Made by a program: the position numbers and the translations under genes. Below, piece by piece: positions 1-5,997 of a DNA stretch of 6,467 bases. The DNA is from Clostridia bacterium (lineage in GTDB: Bacteria; Bacillota; Clostridia; Christensenellales; Aristaeellaceae): assembly GCA_017620115.1 (NCBI GenBank), contig JAFZRB010000322.1, positions 1-6,467 on the forward strand, read 5' to 3'. The first letter of the stretch is position 1. Every line of letters starts with the position of its first letter. A model generated the notes under the pieces. That model was not told where the DNA came from. It was given only the letters and a program-made list of their open reading frames with translations, and did no database searches.

Positions 1-1745
1 ATCAGCTCGCACACCAGCTTGGCGATGCTCAGGCCCAGCCCCGTGCCCGTCGTGCGCATGCGGGATTTGTCCGCTTTGTAAAAGCGCTCCCAGATATACG
101 GCATGTCGGCCGGGTCGATGCCGGCGCCGGTGTCCTTCACGCCCACGTACACGCGCCCGCACGCCTCCCGCGCGTAGACGGTCACCTTTCCGCCGGCGGG
201 CGTAAAGCTGAGCGCGTTGTCCAGCAGGATGATGAGCACCTGCATCACGCGGTCCTCGTTGCCCATCACCATGGGCATGGGCCGCTGCGCCGGATCCACC
301 TCCAGCGAGACGCCGCACCCCGCCGCCTGCTCGCGCATCCGCCGCGCCGCGCCATGCATGACGCCCACCACGTCCATGGGCTCCAGCTCCACGGTGAGCC
401 GGCCGCTCTGCAGGCGGCTCATGTCCAGCATTTCGCCGATCAGCTTTTCGAGGCGCAGCGTTTCCTGATGGATGACGCGATAGCACTCCATGCGCTCCTC
501 TTCGGTCTCGATATAGCCGTCCATGAGCGGCTCGATCATGCCCTGTATGCCCGTGAGGGGCGTCCTCAGCTCGTGCGACACGTTGGCCACATAGTCGCGC
601 CGCATCCGTTCCAGCCGTTCGAGCTCGGACACGTCGCTGAGCAGCCCGACGGCCCCGGCGATCTCGCCCTGCTCCGTCATGATCGGCCACACGCGCGCGC
701 GGATGGCCCGCCCGGATTCGCTGACCCAGCGCGTCTCGGCGCGCTCGCGGTCGTTCATGGCGGCGTTCAGCATGTCCAGAAGGTGCTCGCGGTGAGACGC
801 CTCCGGCTTCTGGCAGCAGCCGATCTCCAGCAGCTCCAGCGCCGCGCCGTTGCGGTGAATGATGTCGCCCCGCTTGTTCACGGCCACGATGCCCTCGCCG
901 ATATCGGCGATGATCTGCTCCAGCTTGGCCTTTTCGCTCTGCAGGTCGAAAATGGTGCGGCTCAGGCGGGCCGACATGTCGTTCAGCGAGCGGCCCAGCG
1001 CGCCGATTTCATCGTTCTGCGTGATCTCGGTCGTCTCGCCATAGTGCCCCTGCGCGATGTAGCCGGCGCTCCGCGTGAGCTCGCGTAGCGGCCGCGTGAG
1101 CCGGCGGCTCATCACGAAGGCCAGCGCCATCGAGATCATGCCGGCCGTAGCCAGCGAAGCGATGATGATCATCGTCATCGACAGGGTAATGCCCCGCAGC
1201 TCCCGAACCTCCTGATACAGCAGCACGCCGCTCGCGGACCCGCCGTCCCCGCCCGGAACAGGCGCTCCCACGAAGATCACCTTCGCGTCGAGCAGGGAGC
1301 TGTAGCGCACGCTGGCCTCGCATCGGCCTTCCTCAAGGATTTTTGCCGCCAGCAGGCGATCCTCCGGCGCGGAGATCGCCCTGTCCTCGAAAACCGCGGG
1401 CGTCTCCTCGGCTCCCGCCTGAGCGCGGGGAACGAACCGGACCGTGTAATCCCGGTCGATCAGCATGACGTGTCCCTCGCACAGCTGTTCCGTCTCGCGC
1501 AGCAGTTCGGCGCTGACGCCGCCTTCCTGCCTGGCGAAGACGCGCGCGATGGCCTGCGCCCGGTTTTTCATGGCGTCGATGTAAGCCGTGGCGGCGTACC
1601 ATCTGAACAGCATGTAGCACAGCCCCACGGTGAGGGCGATCAGCGCCGTCGACAGCGCCAGATAGCCCGTGAGCACCTTCTGAAAAATAGGACGGCCCAG
1701 GTATTTGTTACGCAGGCCGTCCGTCAGTTTACGCAAGTATTTCAA
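1..1745 (-). CDS. Sensor histidine kinase (TM-sensor-TM-HAMP-PAS-HisKA-HATPase), 3' end outside window
   Basis: Membrane sensor kinase that autophosphorylates on His and passes the phosphate to the response regulator encoded just upstream. I translated 581 residues from the TTG at 1745. A first membrane segment lies at about 24-45 and an extracytoplasmic domain at about 46-184, perhaps Cache/PAS-like. A second membrane segment is at about 185-210, HAMP at about 210-262 (with NDEIGALG) and PAS at about 276-375. The HisKA H-box is NVSHELRTPLTG, with the phospho-His near residue 391. In the ATPase domain the N-box Asn is near 510, G1 is DTGAG at 538-542 and G2 is GTGLGL at 567-572. Only the extreme C-terminus is missing. 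There is no suitable ATG before the first membrane segment. TTG at 1745 (GGGGAG 12 nt upstream) or TTG at 1736 is the likely start, and both overlap the regulator's stop codon, implying translational coupling. The architecture matches PhoR/ResE/WalK-type kinases; the stimulus cannot be named. Confidence 0.95.
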   Translation of the reverse strand, partial: MKYLRKLTDGLRNKYLGRPIFQKVLTGYLALSTALIALTVGLCYMLFRWYAATAYIDAMKNRAQAIARVFARQEGGVSAELLRETEQLCEGHVMLIDRDYTVRFVPRAQAGAEETPAVFEDRAISAPEDRLLAAKILEEGRCEASVRYSSLLDAKVIFVGAPVPGGDGGSASGVLLYQEVRELRGITLSMTMIIIASLATAGMISMALAFVMSRRLTRPLRELTRSAGYIAQGHYGETTEITQNDEIGALGRSLNDMSARLSRTIFDLQSEKAKLEQIIADIGEGIVAVNKRGDIIHRNGAALELLEIGCCQKPEASHREHLLDMLNAAMNDRERAETRWVSESGRAIRARVWPIMTEQGEIAGAVGLLSDVSELERLERMRRDYVANVSHELRTPLTGIQGMIEPLMDGYIETEEERMECYRVIHQETLRLEKLIGEMLDMSRLQSGRLTVELEPMDVVGVMHGAARRMREQAAGCGVSLEVDPAQRPMPMVMGNEDRVMQVLIILLDNALSFTPAGGKVTVYAREACGRVYVGVKDTGAGIDPADMPYIWERFYKADKSRMRTTGTGLGLSIAKLVCEL

Positions 1746-2433
1746 AGCGGTATCCAACTCCCCATACCGTCCGGATATCCCATGTGTTGCCGCTTTTGCA
1801 CAGCTTGGCGCGGATGCGCTTGATGTGGCTGTCCACCGCGCGCGTGTCGCCCAGGAAATCATAACCCCAGATGCTCTGCAGCAGGTGCTCGCGGCTGAAC
1901 ACCATGCCCGGATTGGAGGCCAGCGTCCACAGGATCTCGATCTCCTTCGGCGTGCAGGGCACGTCCTCGCCGTCCAGCCTGACCGTGAAAGCGCTCATGT
2001 CCACCGACAGATTGCCAACGGTCACCTGCCTGCCCCGGTTCTCCTCGTGGAACTCGCGCATGCGCCGCAGCACCGTCTTCACGCGGGCCATCACCTCGCG
2101 CGGGCTGAAGGGCTTCGTGATGTAGTCGTCCGCGCCGATTTCCAGGCCGATCAGCTTATCCAGCTCCTCGCACCTGGCCGTCAGGATGATGATCGGCACG
2201 CTGCTGGTCTTCCGGATCTCGCGGCATACCGCCAGGCCGTCCATTTTGGGCATCATGATATCCAGCAGGATCATGTCGGGCCGGCTTTCGCGCGCCAGCT
2301 CCAGCGCCTGCTCGCCGTCGTACGCGGCCAGCGTCTGATAGCCCTCGCGCCTGAAATATGTATTCAGCGACTGATGAACGATCACGTCGTCGTCCGCAAT
2401 GAGTATCTGGCAGCTCTTTTTGCGATCCTCCAC
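1729..2433 (-). CDS. OmpR/PhoB-family response regulator, 234 aa
   Basis: DNA-binding response regulator and cognate partner of the overlapping histidine kinase. The receiver domain (about 9-125) has the acidic cluster DDD at 14-16, the phospho-acceptor Asp58 in LLDIMMPKMDG, the switch residue Thr85 (ILTAR) and Lys107 in ITKPF. The C-terminal winged helix (about 136-234) has the family features CTPKEIEIL, VFSREHLLQSIWG, the RAVDSHIKRIRAKL recognition helix and the closing VWGVGYRFE. The start is GTG at 2433, because a strong Shine-Dalgarno (AAAGGGAGGTG, 2449-2439) sits 5 nt before it. An in-frame TTG at 2499 would add 22 residues unlike the family and has no such site. Length is normal for the family. 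The PhoP/ResD/WalR subgroups cannot be separated from the sequence alone. Confidence 0.97.
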   Translation of the reverse strand: MEDRKKSCQILIADDDVIVHQSLNTYFRREGYQTLAAYDGEQALELARESRPDMILLDIMMPKMDGLAVCREIRKTSSVPIIILTARCEELDKLIGLEIGADDYITKPFSPREVMARVKTVLRRMREFHEENRGRQVTVGNLSVDMSAFTVRLDGEDVPCTPKEIEILWTLASNPGMVFSREHLLQSIWGYDFLGDTRAVDSHIKRIRAKLCKSGNTWDIRTVWGVGYRFEILA

Positions 2434-2438
2434 GAAAA

Positions 2439-2449
2439 CACCTCCCTTT
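2439..2449 (-). promoter_or_regulatory. Ribosome binding site fixing the regulator's GTG start
   Basis: AAAGGGAGGTG on the minus strand is close to a full anti-16S match and lies 5 nt before GTG at 2433. It decides between this start and the in-frame TTG 66 bp upstream. Confidence 0.85.
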
Positions 2450-2456
2450 GAGGACA

Positions 2457-2482
2457 GTGCCAGCCTGTCTGTAGGCTGACAC
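2457..2482 (-). promoter_or_regulatory. Interrupted palindrome in the leader of the two-component operon
   Basis: CAGCCT-gtctgt-AGGCTG (2461-2478) is a perfect 6-bp inverted repeat. Adding GTG/CAC outside one mismatch gives 9 of 10 paired positions across 2457-2482. It lies between the candidate promoter and the ribosome binding site. It could be an operator (for instance for autoregulation by the response regulator, although OmpR-type proteins usually prefer direct repeats) or a small hairpin in the mRNA leader. Confidence 0.4.
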
Positions 2483-2509
2483 GGTAAGTATATCCTCAAT
2501 TTGTGTCAA
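2481..2509 (-). promoter_or_regulatory. Candidate promoter of the two-component operon
   Basis: A perfect TTGACA (-35) lies at 2509-2504 on the minus strand. At 17 bp spacing the -10 position (2486-2481) reads TACCGT, which is poor. A better TATACT at 2492-2487 is only 11 bp from the -35. The region is plausible for a promoter, but the pairing of boxes is uncertain. An A/T-rich tract at about 2538-2573 lies further upstream. Confidence 0.3.
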
Positions 2510-2600
2510 ATCGTCGACAAGGAGGCGCGCAATCGCCAAAAAGCAAAAAAATTAACTATTATGCGATATAAATTGCGTGCGCGGAGCGCCGGACGGAAAA

Positions 2601-2628
2601 CGGAGCCGCGCCTCCCGGCGCGGCCCCG
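2601..2628 (-). terminator. GC-rich hairpin, likely terminator of the isomerase gene
   Basis: On the minus strand the arms GGGGCCGCGCC and GGCGCGGCTCC (one G-U pair, 4-nt loop, plus a closing C-G pair) form a stem of about 12 bp. It is followed by GTTTTCC and starts about 20 nt after the isomerase stop codon. The U run is short (four), so termination may be incomplete. Confidence 0.6.
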
Positions 2629-2649
2629 AAAACGACACCTTTGACGCGG

Positions 2650-3615
2650 TCAGGCCCAGTACATGCCGCCGCGCTCCTGGAACATGAGAACCTCCTTCAG
2701 CAGCGCGATGGCCTTATCCAGTCCCTCGCCGGGCGTCATGAGGCTGTCCTCGTGCTCGATGGAGATCGGGCCGTCGTAGCCCACGAGGCGCAGGTTGCTC
2801 ATCATATCCTTCCACACGCCCGCGTCGTGGCCGTAGCCCACGGAGCGGAAGATCCAGCTGCGGTTGATCTCGTCGCCGTAATGCTTGGTATCCAGCACGC
2901 CCTGGGTCTTGGTGTTGATCTCGTCGATCTTCGTGTCCTTGGCGTGGAAATAGTAGATGGCGTCGCCCAGGTAGCGGATGGCGTACACCGGGTCGATGCC
3001 CTGCCAGAACAGGTGGCTCGGGTCGAAATTCGCGCCCAGGATGGGGCCGACGGCCTTCCGGATCCGCATCATCGTCTCGGGATTGTACACGCAGAAGCCG
3101 GGATGCATCTCAAAGGCGATCTTCTTAATCCCGTGCTCCTGCGCGAAGGCGGCCGTCTTCTTCCAGTAGGGAATCAGCACCTCGTCCCACTGGTATTTGA
3201 GAATCTCCGTGAAATCGTCCGGCCAGGGGCAGGTAACCCAGTTGGGCGTCCTGTCCTCGGGCGAGCCGCCGGGGCAGCCGGAGAAGGTGACGATGGTCTC
3301 GACGCCCATCTTCTCGGCCAGCAGCACCGTCTGAATGAAATCGTCGTGGAACTTCGCGGCGATCTCCTTATTGGGGTGCACGGCGTTCCCGTGCGTGGAG
3401 AAGGCGGCGATCTCGAGGTGATACTTCTCGAGCACGGCCTTCATCTCGTCGATCTTTTCGGGATGGGCCAGCAGGTCGCGGGGCTTGCAGTGCGCGTCGC
3501 CCGGGAACCCGCCCGTGCCGATCTCCACGGCCTGAACGCCGCGTTCGGACAGGTATTTGCAGGCTTCCTCAAACGAACGATCCGCCAGCAGAACGGCAAA
3601 AACACTCAGCTTCAT
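2650..3615 (-). CDS. Sugar phosphate isomerase/epimerase-type TIM-barrel protein, 321 aa
   Basis: Cytoplasmic protein of the xylose-isomerase-like TIM-barrel superfamily (COG1082, AP endonuclease 2 fold, relatives of IolE). These typically bind a divalent metal and isomerise or epimerise sugars or keto-sugars. The candidate metal ligands appear at the expected strand ends: Glu169 (AFEMHPGF), Asp198 with His201 (NFDPSHLFWQG), His224 (YYFHAKD) and Glu287 (ISIEHED). Glu31 (VEIGTGG) and His75 (STHGNA) probably line the pocket. There is no signal peptide. The ATG at 3615 is chosen because GAAGGAGG (3630-3623) lies 7 nt upstream; an upstream in-frame ATG at 3639 would bury that site. It has its own promoter and terminator and no sugar genes next to it, so the substrate is unknown. 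Confidence 0.93.
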   Translation of the reverse strand: MKLSVFAVLLADRSFEEACKYLSERGVQAVEIGTGGFPGDAHCKPRDLLAHPEKIDEMKAVLEKYHLEIAAFSTHGNAVHPNKEIAAKFHDDFIQTVLLAEKMGVETIVTFSGCPGGSPEDRTPNWVTCPWPDDFTEILKYQWDEVLIPYWKKTAAFAQEHGIKKIAFEMHPGFCVYNPETMMRIRKAVGPILGANFDPSHLFWQGIDPVYAIRYLGDAIYYFHAKDTKIDEINTKTQGVLDTKHYGDEINRSWIFRSVGYGHDAGVWKDMMSNLRLVGYDGPISIEHEDSLMTPGEGLDKAIALLKEVLMFQERGGMYWA

Positions 3616-3653
3616 GGAATGTCCTCCTTCAAACGTCATATTGCGCCGTTTTT

Positions 3654-3682
3654 ATTATAGCGGATTACGGGCAAAAAAGCAA
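3654..3682 (-). promoter_or_regulatory. Sigma-A-like promoter of the isomerase gene
   Basis: A perfect TATAAT (-10) at 3659-3654 is preceded, after 17 bp, by TTGCTT (-35, half matching consensus) at 3682-3677 on the minus strand. Transcription would start near 3647, giving a leader of about 30 nt that contains the ribosome binding site. Confidence 0.65.
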
Positions 3683-3784
3683 TCGCATTTCGCGCGCATG
3701 TTTCAGGCGATCTCATTTGATCCGGTATCGCGACACAAGCCCGATCACGACCGCGAACGCCGCGGGAGGCGGAACGGCCGGCTC

Positions 3785-4039
3785 ATGCCGGCAAAAGACG
3801 GCAAAAGCAGTCAGACGCCGTCAAACCCGGCCAACATCAACTACAACTACAACATCAACCCCAACGTCAACTACAACATCAACCCCAACATCAACGGTAA
3901 TATCAACTCCAGCATCAGCGGCAGCTCCATGGCTTCGCCCGGCCCCCGGGTTGTCGCTCCAGAGGCGCTGAAGGACGGCCCGAAGGCGCGTCCGGCCGGC
4001 AGGACGCCCCGAAAAGGACGCGCTACGGCTCGCTGCTGA
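3785..4039 (+). CDS. Possible small alternating-asparagine repeat protein, 84 aa
   Basis: I do not recognise this ORF. It begins MPAKDGKSSQ, then runs NINYNYNINPNVNYNINPN... up to about residue 48, with Asn at nearly every second position and Ile/Val/Tyr/Pro between. The tail is basic and Arg/Ala/Pro-rich. In this frame almost every codon of the repeat ends in C, as expected for the GC-rich codon preference seen in the neighbouring genes. The alternate plus frame would need a run of TCA and other less-favoured codons. Against a real gene: the only Shine-Dalgarno-like GGGAGG is 15 nt from the ATG, no good promoter is visible, and the ORF overlaps the convergent MarR gene by 17 bp. The alternative is a non-coding degenerate repeat in the 407-bp gap between 3616 and 4022. 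Confidence 0.3.
   Translation: MPAKDGKSSQTPSNPANINYNYNINPNVNYNINPNINGNINSSISGSSMASPGPRVVAPEALKDGPKARPAGRTPRKGRATARC
3833..3922. repeat. Degenerate AAC-NNC tandem repeat
   Basis: The tract has a 6-bp period (AAC followed by ATC, TAC, CCC or GTC). There is a higher-order 24-bp unit: AACATCAACCCCAACGTCAACTAC recurs in part as AACATCAACCCCAACATCAACGGT. It decays at the right end into AGC/ATC codons. No conserved repeat with unique spacers is present. Confidence 0.8.
3985..4009 (-). terminator. Weak hairpin downstream of the MarR gene
   Basis: GCGTCC (3988-3993) pairs with GGACGC (4002-4007), with two further G-C pairs beyond a one-base bulge and a GC-rich loop. It lies about 14 nt past the MarR stop codon, but no T run follows on the minus strand, so intrinsic termination is doubtful. 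Confidence 0.25.
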
Positions 4040-4469
4040 ACTTCGCGCTGACCGTAAGGACGCGGCTCAGGGTATCGTTGAAGACGCGCGCCTCGTCGGG
4101 CCCGATTTCCCGCAGACAAGCGAGCACATATTCCCTGACCTGATCGCTGCGCTCCTCCAGCTTCGCGCGGCCCTCCGCCGTGATGCGGACGCTGTTCGCG
4201 CGCCGGTCCTCGCTGCTCGTCTCCTTCACGATATAGTCCTTCTTCTCGAGCGATTTGAGCAGATTGGCCACCCCTCCCGGGCCAATGCTCATCTCGCGGC
4301 TGATCGCGCTCGAGGTCACGCCCTCGTCCTGCTGCGACAGCACCCGCAGCGCGCCGAACTCGCCCTGGGAAAGCGAGATCATCAAACGTTCCATCCGCCC
4401 GCCCATCAGGCGGGCCATCGTGTCGACCAGCCGGTCGGCCTCTTTCCGAATTTCCGTCTCTTTTGTCAT
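4023..4469 (-). CDS. MarR-family transcriptional regulator, 148 aa
   Basis: Winged-helix dimeric regulator of the MarR family; such proteins usually repress their own gene and a neighbour until a small ligand binds. N-terminal and C-terminal helices (about 1-30 and 103-145) would form the dimer interface. The helix-turn-helix lies at about 36-75 (GEFGALRVL, then SAISREMSIGPGGVANLLKSLEKKDYI). The wing carries the hallmark DRR at 88-90, in SSEDRRANSVRIT. Length is typical. ATG at 4469 has GGGGGTG 6 nt upstream. The gene diverges from the BMP-type transporter operon, so that operon is a candidate target. An inverted repeat over its own -35 box suggests autorepression. The ligand is unknown. Confidence 0.95.
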   Translation of the reverse strand: MTKETEIRKEADRLVDTMARLMGGRMERLMISLSQGEFGALRVLSQQDEGVTSSAISREMSIGPGGVANLLKSLEKKDYIVKETSSEDRRANSVRITAEGRAKLEERSDQVREYVLACLREIGPDEARVFNDTLSRVLTVSAKFSSEP

Positions 4470-4488
4470 TTTTTACACCCCCATTGCT

Positions 4489-4517
4489 AGTATATCATAC
4501 TTGTTCATCTCTTGCAA
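4489..4517 (-). promoter_or_regulatory. Promoter of the MarR gene
   Basis: TTGCAA (-35, 4517-4512) and TATACT (-10, 4494-4489) are separated by 17 bp on the minus strand. Transcription would start near 4482, almost at the ribosome binding site, leaving a very short leader of about 13 nt. The -10 region is itself an imperfect dyad, AGTAT-ATC-ATACT (4489-4501). Confidence 0.6.
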
Positions 4518-4521
4518 GAGA
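4508..4521. promoter_or_regulatory. Perfect 14-bp palindrome, likely MarR operator
   Basis: TCTCTTGCAAGAGA is a perfect inverted repeat covering the -35 hexamer of the MarR promoter. This is the placement and size expected for a dimeric MarR autorepressor. A second perfect palindrome, ACTTCGAAGT (4525-4534), lies 15 bp away centre to centre. Confidence 0.55.
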
Positions 4522-4718
4522 AAAACTTCGAAGTCGAACATTATTCCGCGAAACCGCCCTTTTCCGGCCGCGCCGCGCCGGTTTTCGCCACCATATTTCA
4601 TTTATGACAATCGAACGTTCGGTTTCGACGGCGCTTTCCGTCATTTTTCACTGTTTTTTTCGTTTCATTCGCGTTATTTTTCGGCTATGCGCCGCTGGTT
4701 TTACAAGAAAATGCTTTC

Positions 4719-4744
4719 TTCGCGTGAGTGCGAAAAGGTATGAT
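4719..4744 (+). promoter_or_regulatory. Candidate promoter and operator region of the BMP transporter operon
   Basis: TATGAT at 4739-4744 is the best -10 box before the gene. No convincing -35 lies 16-18 bp upstream, which would fit activator dependence. The spacer instead holds TTCGC-gtgagt-GCGAA (4719-4734), a perfect 5-bp inverted repeat. Confidence 0.35.
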
Positions 4745-4754
4745 ATAGCCATCA

Positions 4755-4772
4755 CGGGACAATTATGGCCCG
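4755..4772 (+). promoter_or_regulatory. Imperfect palindrome at the predicted start of the transporter transcript
   Basis: CGGGACAATTATGGCCCG pairs CGGG with CCCG and CA with TG around one mismatch. It begins a few bases after the expected transcription start and could be an operator or a leader hairpin. Confidence 0.3.
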
Positions 4773-4797
4773 GAGAATACAGGAGGGATTTTGAGCT

Positions 4798-5985
4798 ATG
4801 AAGAAACTCGTCAGCATCGTCATGACCGTCGCGCTTGTGCTTTGCATGCTGTCCGTAACCGCGCTCGCGGAAGAGAAGACCACCGTCAAGGTCGGCTTCA
4901 TCTTCCTGCACGATGAGAACTCCACCTACGACCTCAACTTCATCAACGCCGCCAAGGAAGCCTGCGAAAAGCTGGGCATCGAGTACGTGATGCGCACCGG
5001 CGTGGACGAGAGCGAAGCCTGCTACGAGACCGCCGCCGATCTGGCCGACTCCGGCTGCAACATCGTTTTCGCCGACAGCTTCGGCCATGAGGACTACATG
5101 ATCCAGGCCGCGAAGGAATTCCCGAACGTCGAGTTCTGCCATGCCACCGGCACCCGCGCCCACACCGAGGGCCTCGCCAACTACCACAACGCCTTCGCCT
5201 CCATCTATGAAGGCCGTTTCCTGGGCGGCATCGCCGCCGGCATGAAGCTGAACCAGCTGATCGAGGAAGGCAAGATCACCGCGGATCAGGCCAAGCTGGG
5301 CTACATCGGCGCCTTCACCTACGCCGAGGTTATCTCCGGCTACACCTCCTTCTTCCTGGGCGCCCGCTCCGTGTGCCCCTCCGCCACCATGGAAGTGACC
5401 TTCACCGGTTCCTGGTATGATCCTTCCCTGGAGCAGGAAGCCGCCATCAAGCTGATCAACGACAGCTGCGTGGTGCTCTCCGAGCACGCCGACTCCATGG
5501 GCGCGCCCACCGAGTGCGAGAACAACAACATCCCCTTCGTGTTCTACAACGGTTCCGCCGCGGACGCCTGCCCCAACACCTACATCGTGGCCAGCCGCAT
5601 CAACTGGGCGCCCTACTTTGAGTACGTCATCACCGCCGTTCAGAACGGCGAGGCCATCGACGTCGACTGGACCGGCACGCTGACCACCGAATCCGTGCTG
5701 CTGACCACCCTGAACGAGACCGCCGCCGCCCCCGGCACCGCCGAGGCCATCGAGACCGCCAAGGCCCAGATGGAAGCCGGCGAGCTGAAGGTGTTCGACA
5801 CCGCCGCCTTCACCGTGAACGGCGAGCCCCTGACCAGCTACCTGGCTGACGTCGACACCGACGCCGCCTACACCGGCGACACCGAGGTCATCGCGGACGG
5901 CTACTTCCATGAGTCCGAATTCCGCTCCGCGCCGTACTTCGACATCCAGATCGACGGCATCACCCTGCTGGACACCGCGTTCTGA
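4798..5985 (+). CDS. BMP/PnrA-family ABC transporter substrate-binding protein, 395 aa
   Basis: Exported solute-binding protein of the BMP (basic membrane protein, PnrA-like) family, which mostly bind purine and other nucleosides for ABC import. The signal peptide has Lys2-Lys3, a hydrophobic core at about 4-20 and a likely signal peptidase I site TALA|EE after residue 24. The mature protein shows the two-lobed periplasmic-binding pattern: VGFIFLHDENSTYDLNFINA near the N-terminus, ADLADSGCNIVFADSFGHED, FPNVEFCHATGT, GRFLGGIAAGM, KLGYIGAF and later IPFVFYNGSA. Cys16 lies in the hydrophobic core but is preceded by Leu (LVLC), a poor lipobox, so it is probably not a lipoprotein. AGGAGGG (4781-4787) lies 10 nt before the ATG. 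Codons are strongly biased to C/G endings, fitting high expression. It is followed by a stem-loop and then the ATPase gene. The ligand is inferred from the family only. Confidence 0.94.
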   Translation: MKKLVSIVMTVALVLCMLSVTALAEEKTTVKVGFIFLHDENSTYDLNFINAAKEACEKLGIEYVMRTGVDESEACYETAADLADSGCNIVFADSFGHEDYMIQAAKEFPNVEFCHATGTRAHTEGLANYHNAFASIYEGRFLGGIAAGMKLNQLIEEGKITADQAKLGYIGAFTYAEVISGYTSFFLGARSVCPSATMEVTFTGSWYDPSLEQEAAIKLINDSCVVLSEHADSMGAPTECENNNIPFVFYNGSAADACPNTYIVASRINWAPYFEYVITAVQNGEAIDVDWTGTLTTESVLLTTLNETAAAPGTAEAIETAKAQMEAGELKVFDTAAFTVNGEPLTSYLADVDTDAAYTGDTEVIADGYFHESEFRSAPYFDIQIDGITLLDTAF

Positions 5986-5997
5986 TTCAAACCCATT

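Larger units (their letters stand above)
4470..4797. other. Divergent intergenic region between the MarR gene and the transporter operon
   Basis: No gene is supported here. The region is AT-richer than its surroundings, with T runs at about 4644-4683. It holds dyads at 4489-4501, 4508-4521, 4525-4534, 4612-4621 (CGAACGTTCG), 4719-4734 and 4755-4772. A GC-rich inverted repeat CCGGC...GCCGG at about 4564-4581 is followed by TTTTC. I see no purine or other riboswitch consensus. Confidence 0.6.

Noticed and set aside
354..1088. Plus-strand open frames opposite the histidine kinase and response regulator (also 1470-1823, 1705-2451)
   Set aside because: The minus strand reads continuously through recognisable kinase and receiver motifs; the plus frames are GC-rich shadows.
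1009..1620. Short minus-strand frames 1009-1323 and 1333-1620 as separate genes
   Set aside because: They are out of frame with the kinase, which is intact across the whole interval with HAMP and sensor domain motifs.
2641..3660. 339-residue plus-strand open frame opposite the isomerase
   Set aside because: Antisense shadow of a clear TIM-barrel gene; composition is His/Val/Leu/Ala-rich and there is no start signal.
3690..3712. Catabolite-response (cre-like) site upstream of the isomerase promoter
   Set aside because: TGAAACATGCGCGC matches only the left half of the cre consensus.
3833..3922. CRISPR-like array
   Set aside because: The repeat is a 6-bp period microsatellite-like tract without constant repeats of 20-40 bp or unique spacers.
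3717..3971. Thr/Ser/Pro-rich reading of the repeat tract in the other plus frame
   Set aside because: It needs repeated TCA and mixed Thr codons that do not fit the local preference for C/G endings, and it has no ribosome binding site.
4640..4797. Purine riboswitch upstream of the nucleoside-type transporter
   Set aside because: None of the conserved purine aptamer core or pairing is visible in the short leader.
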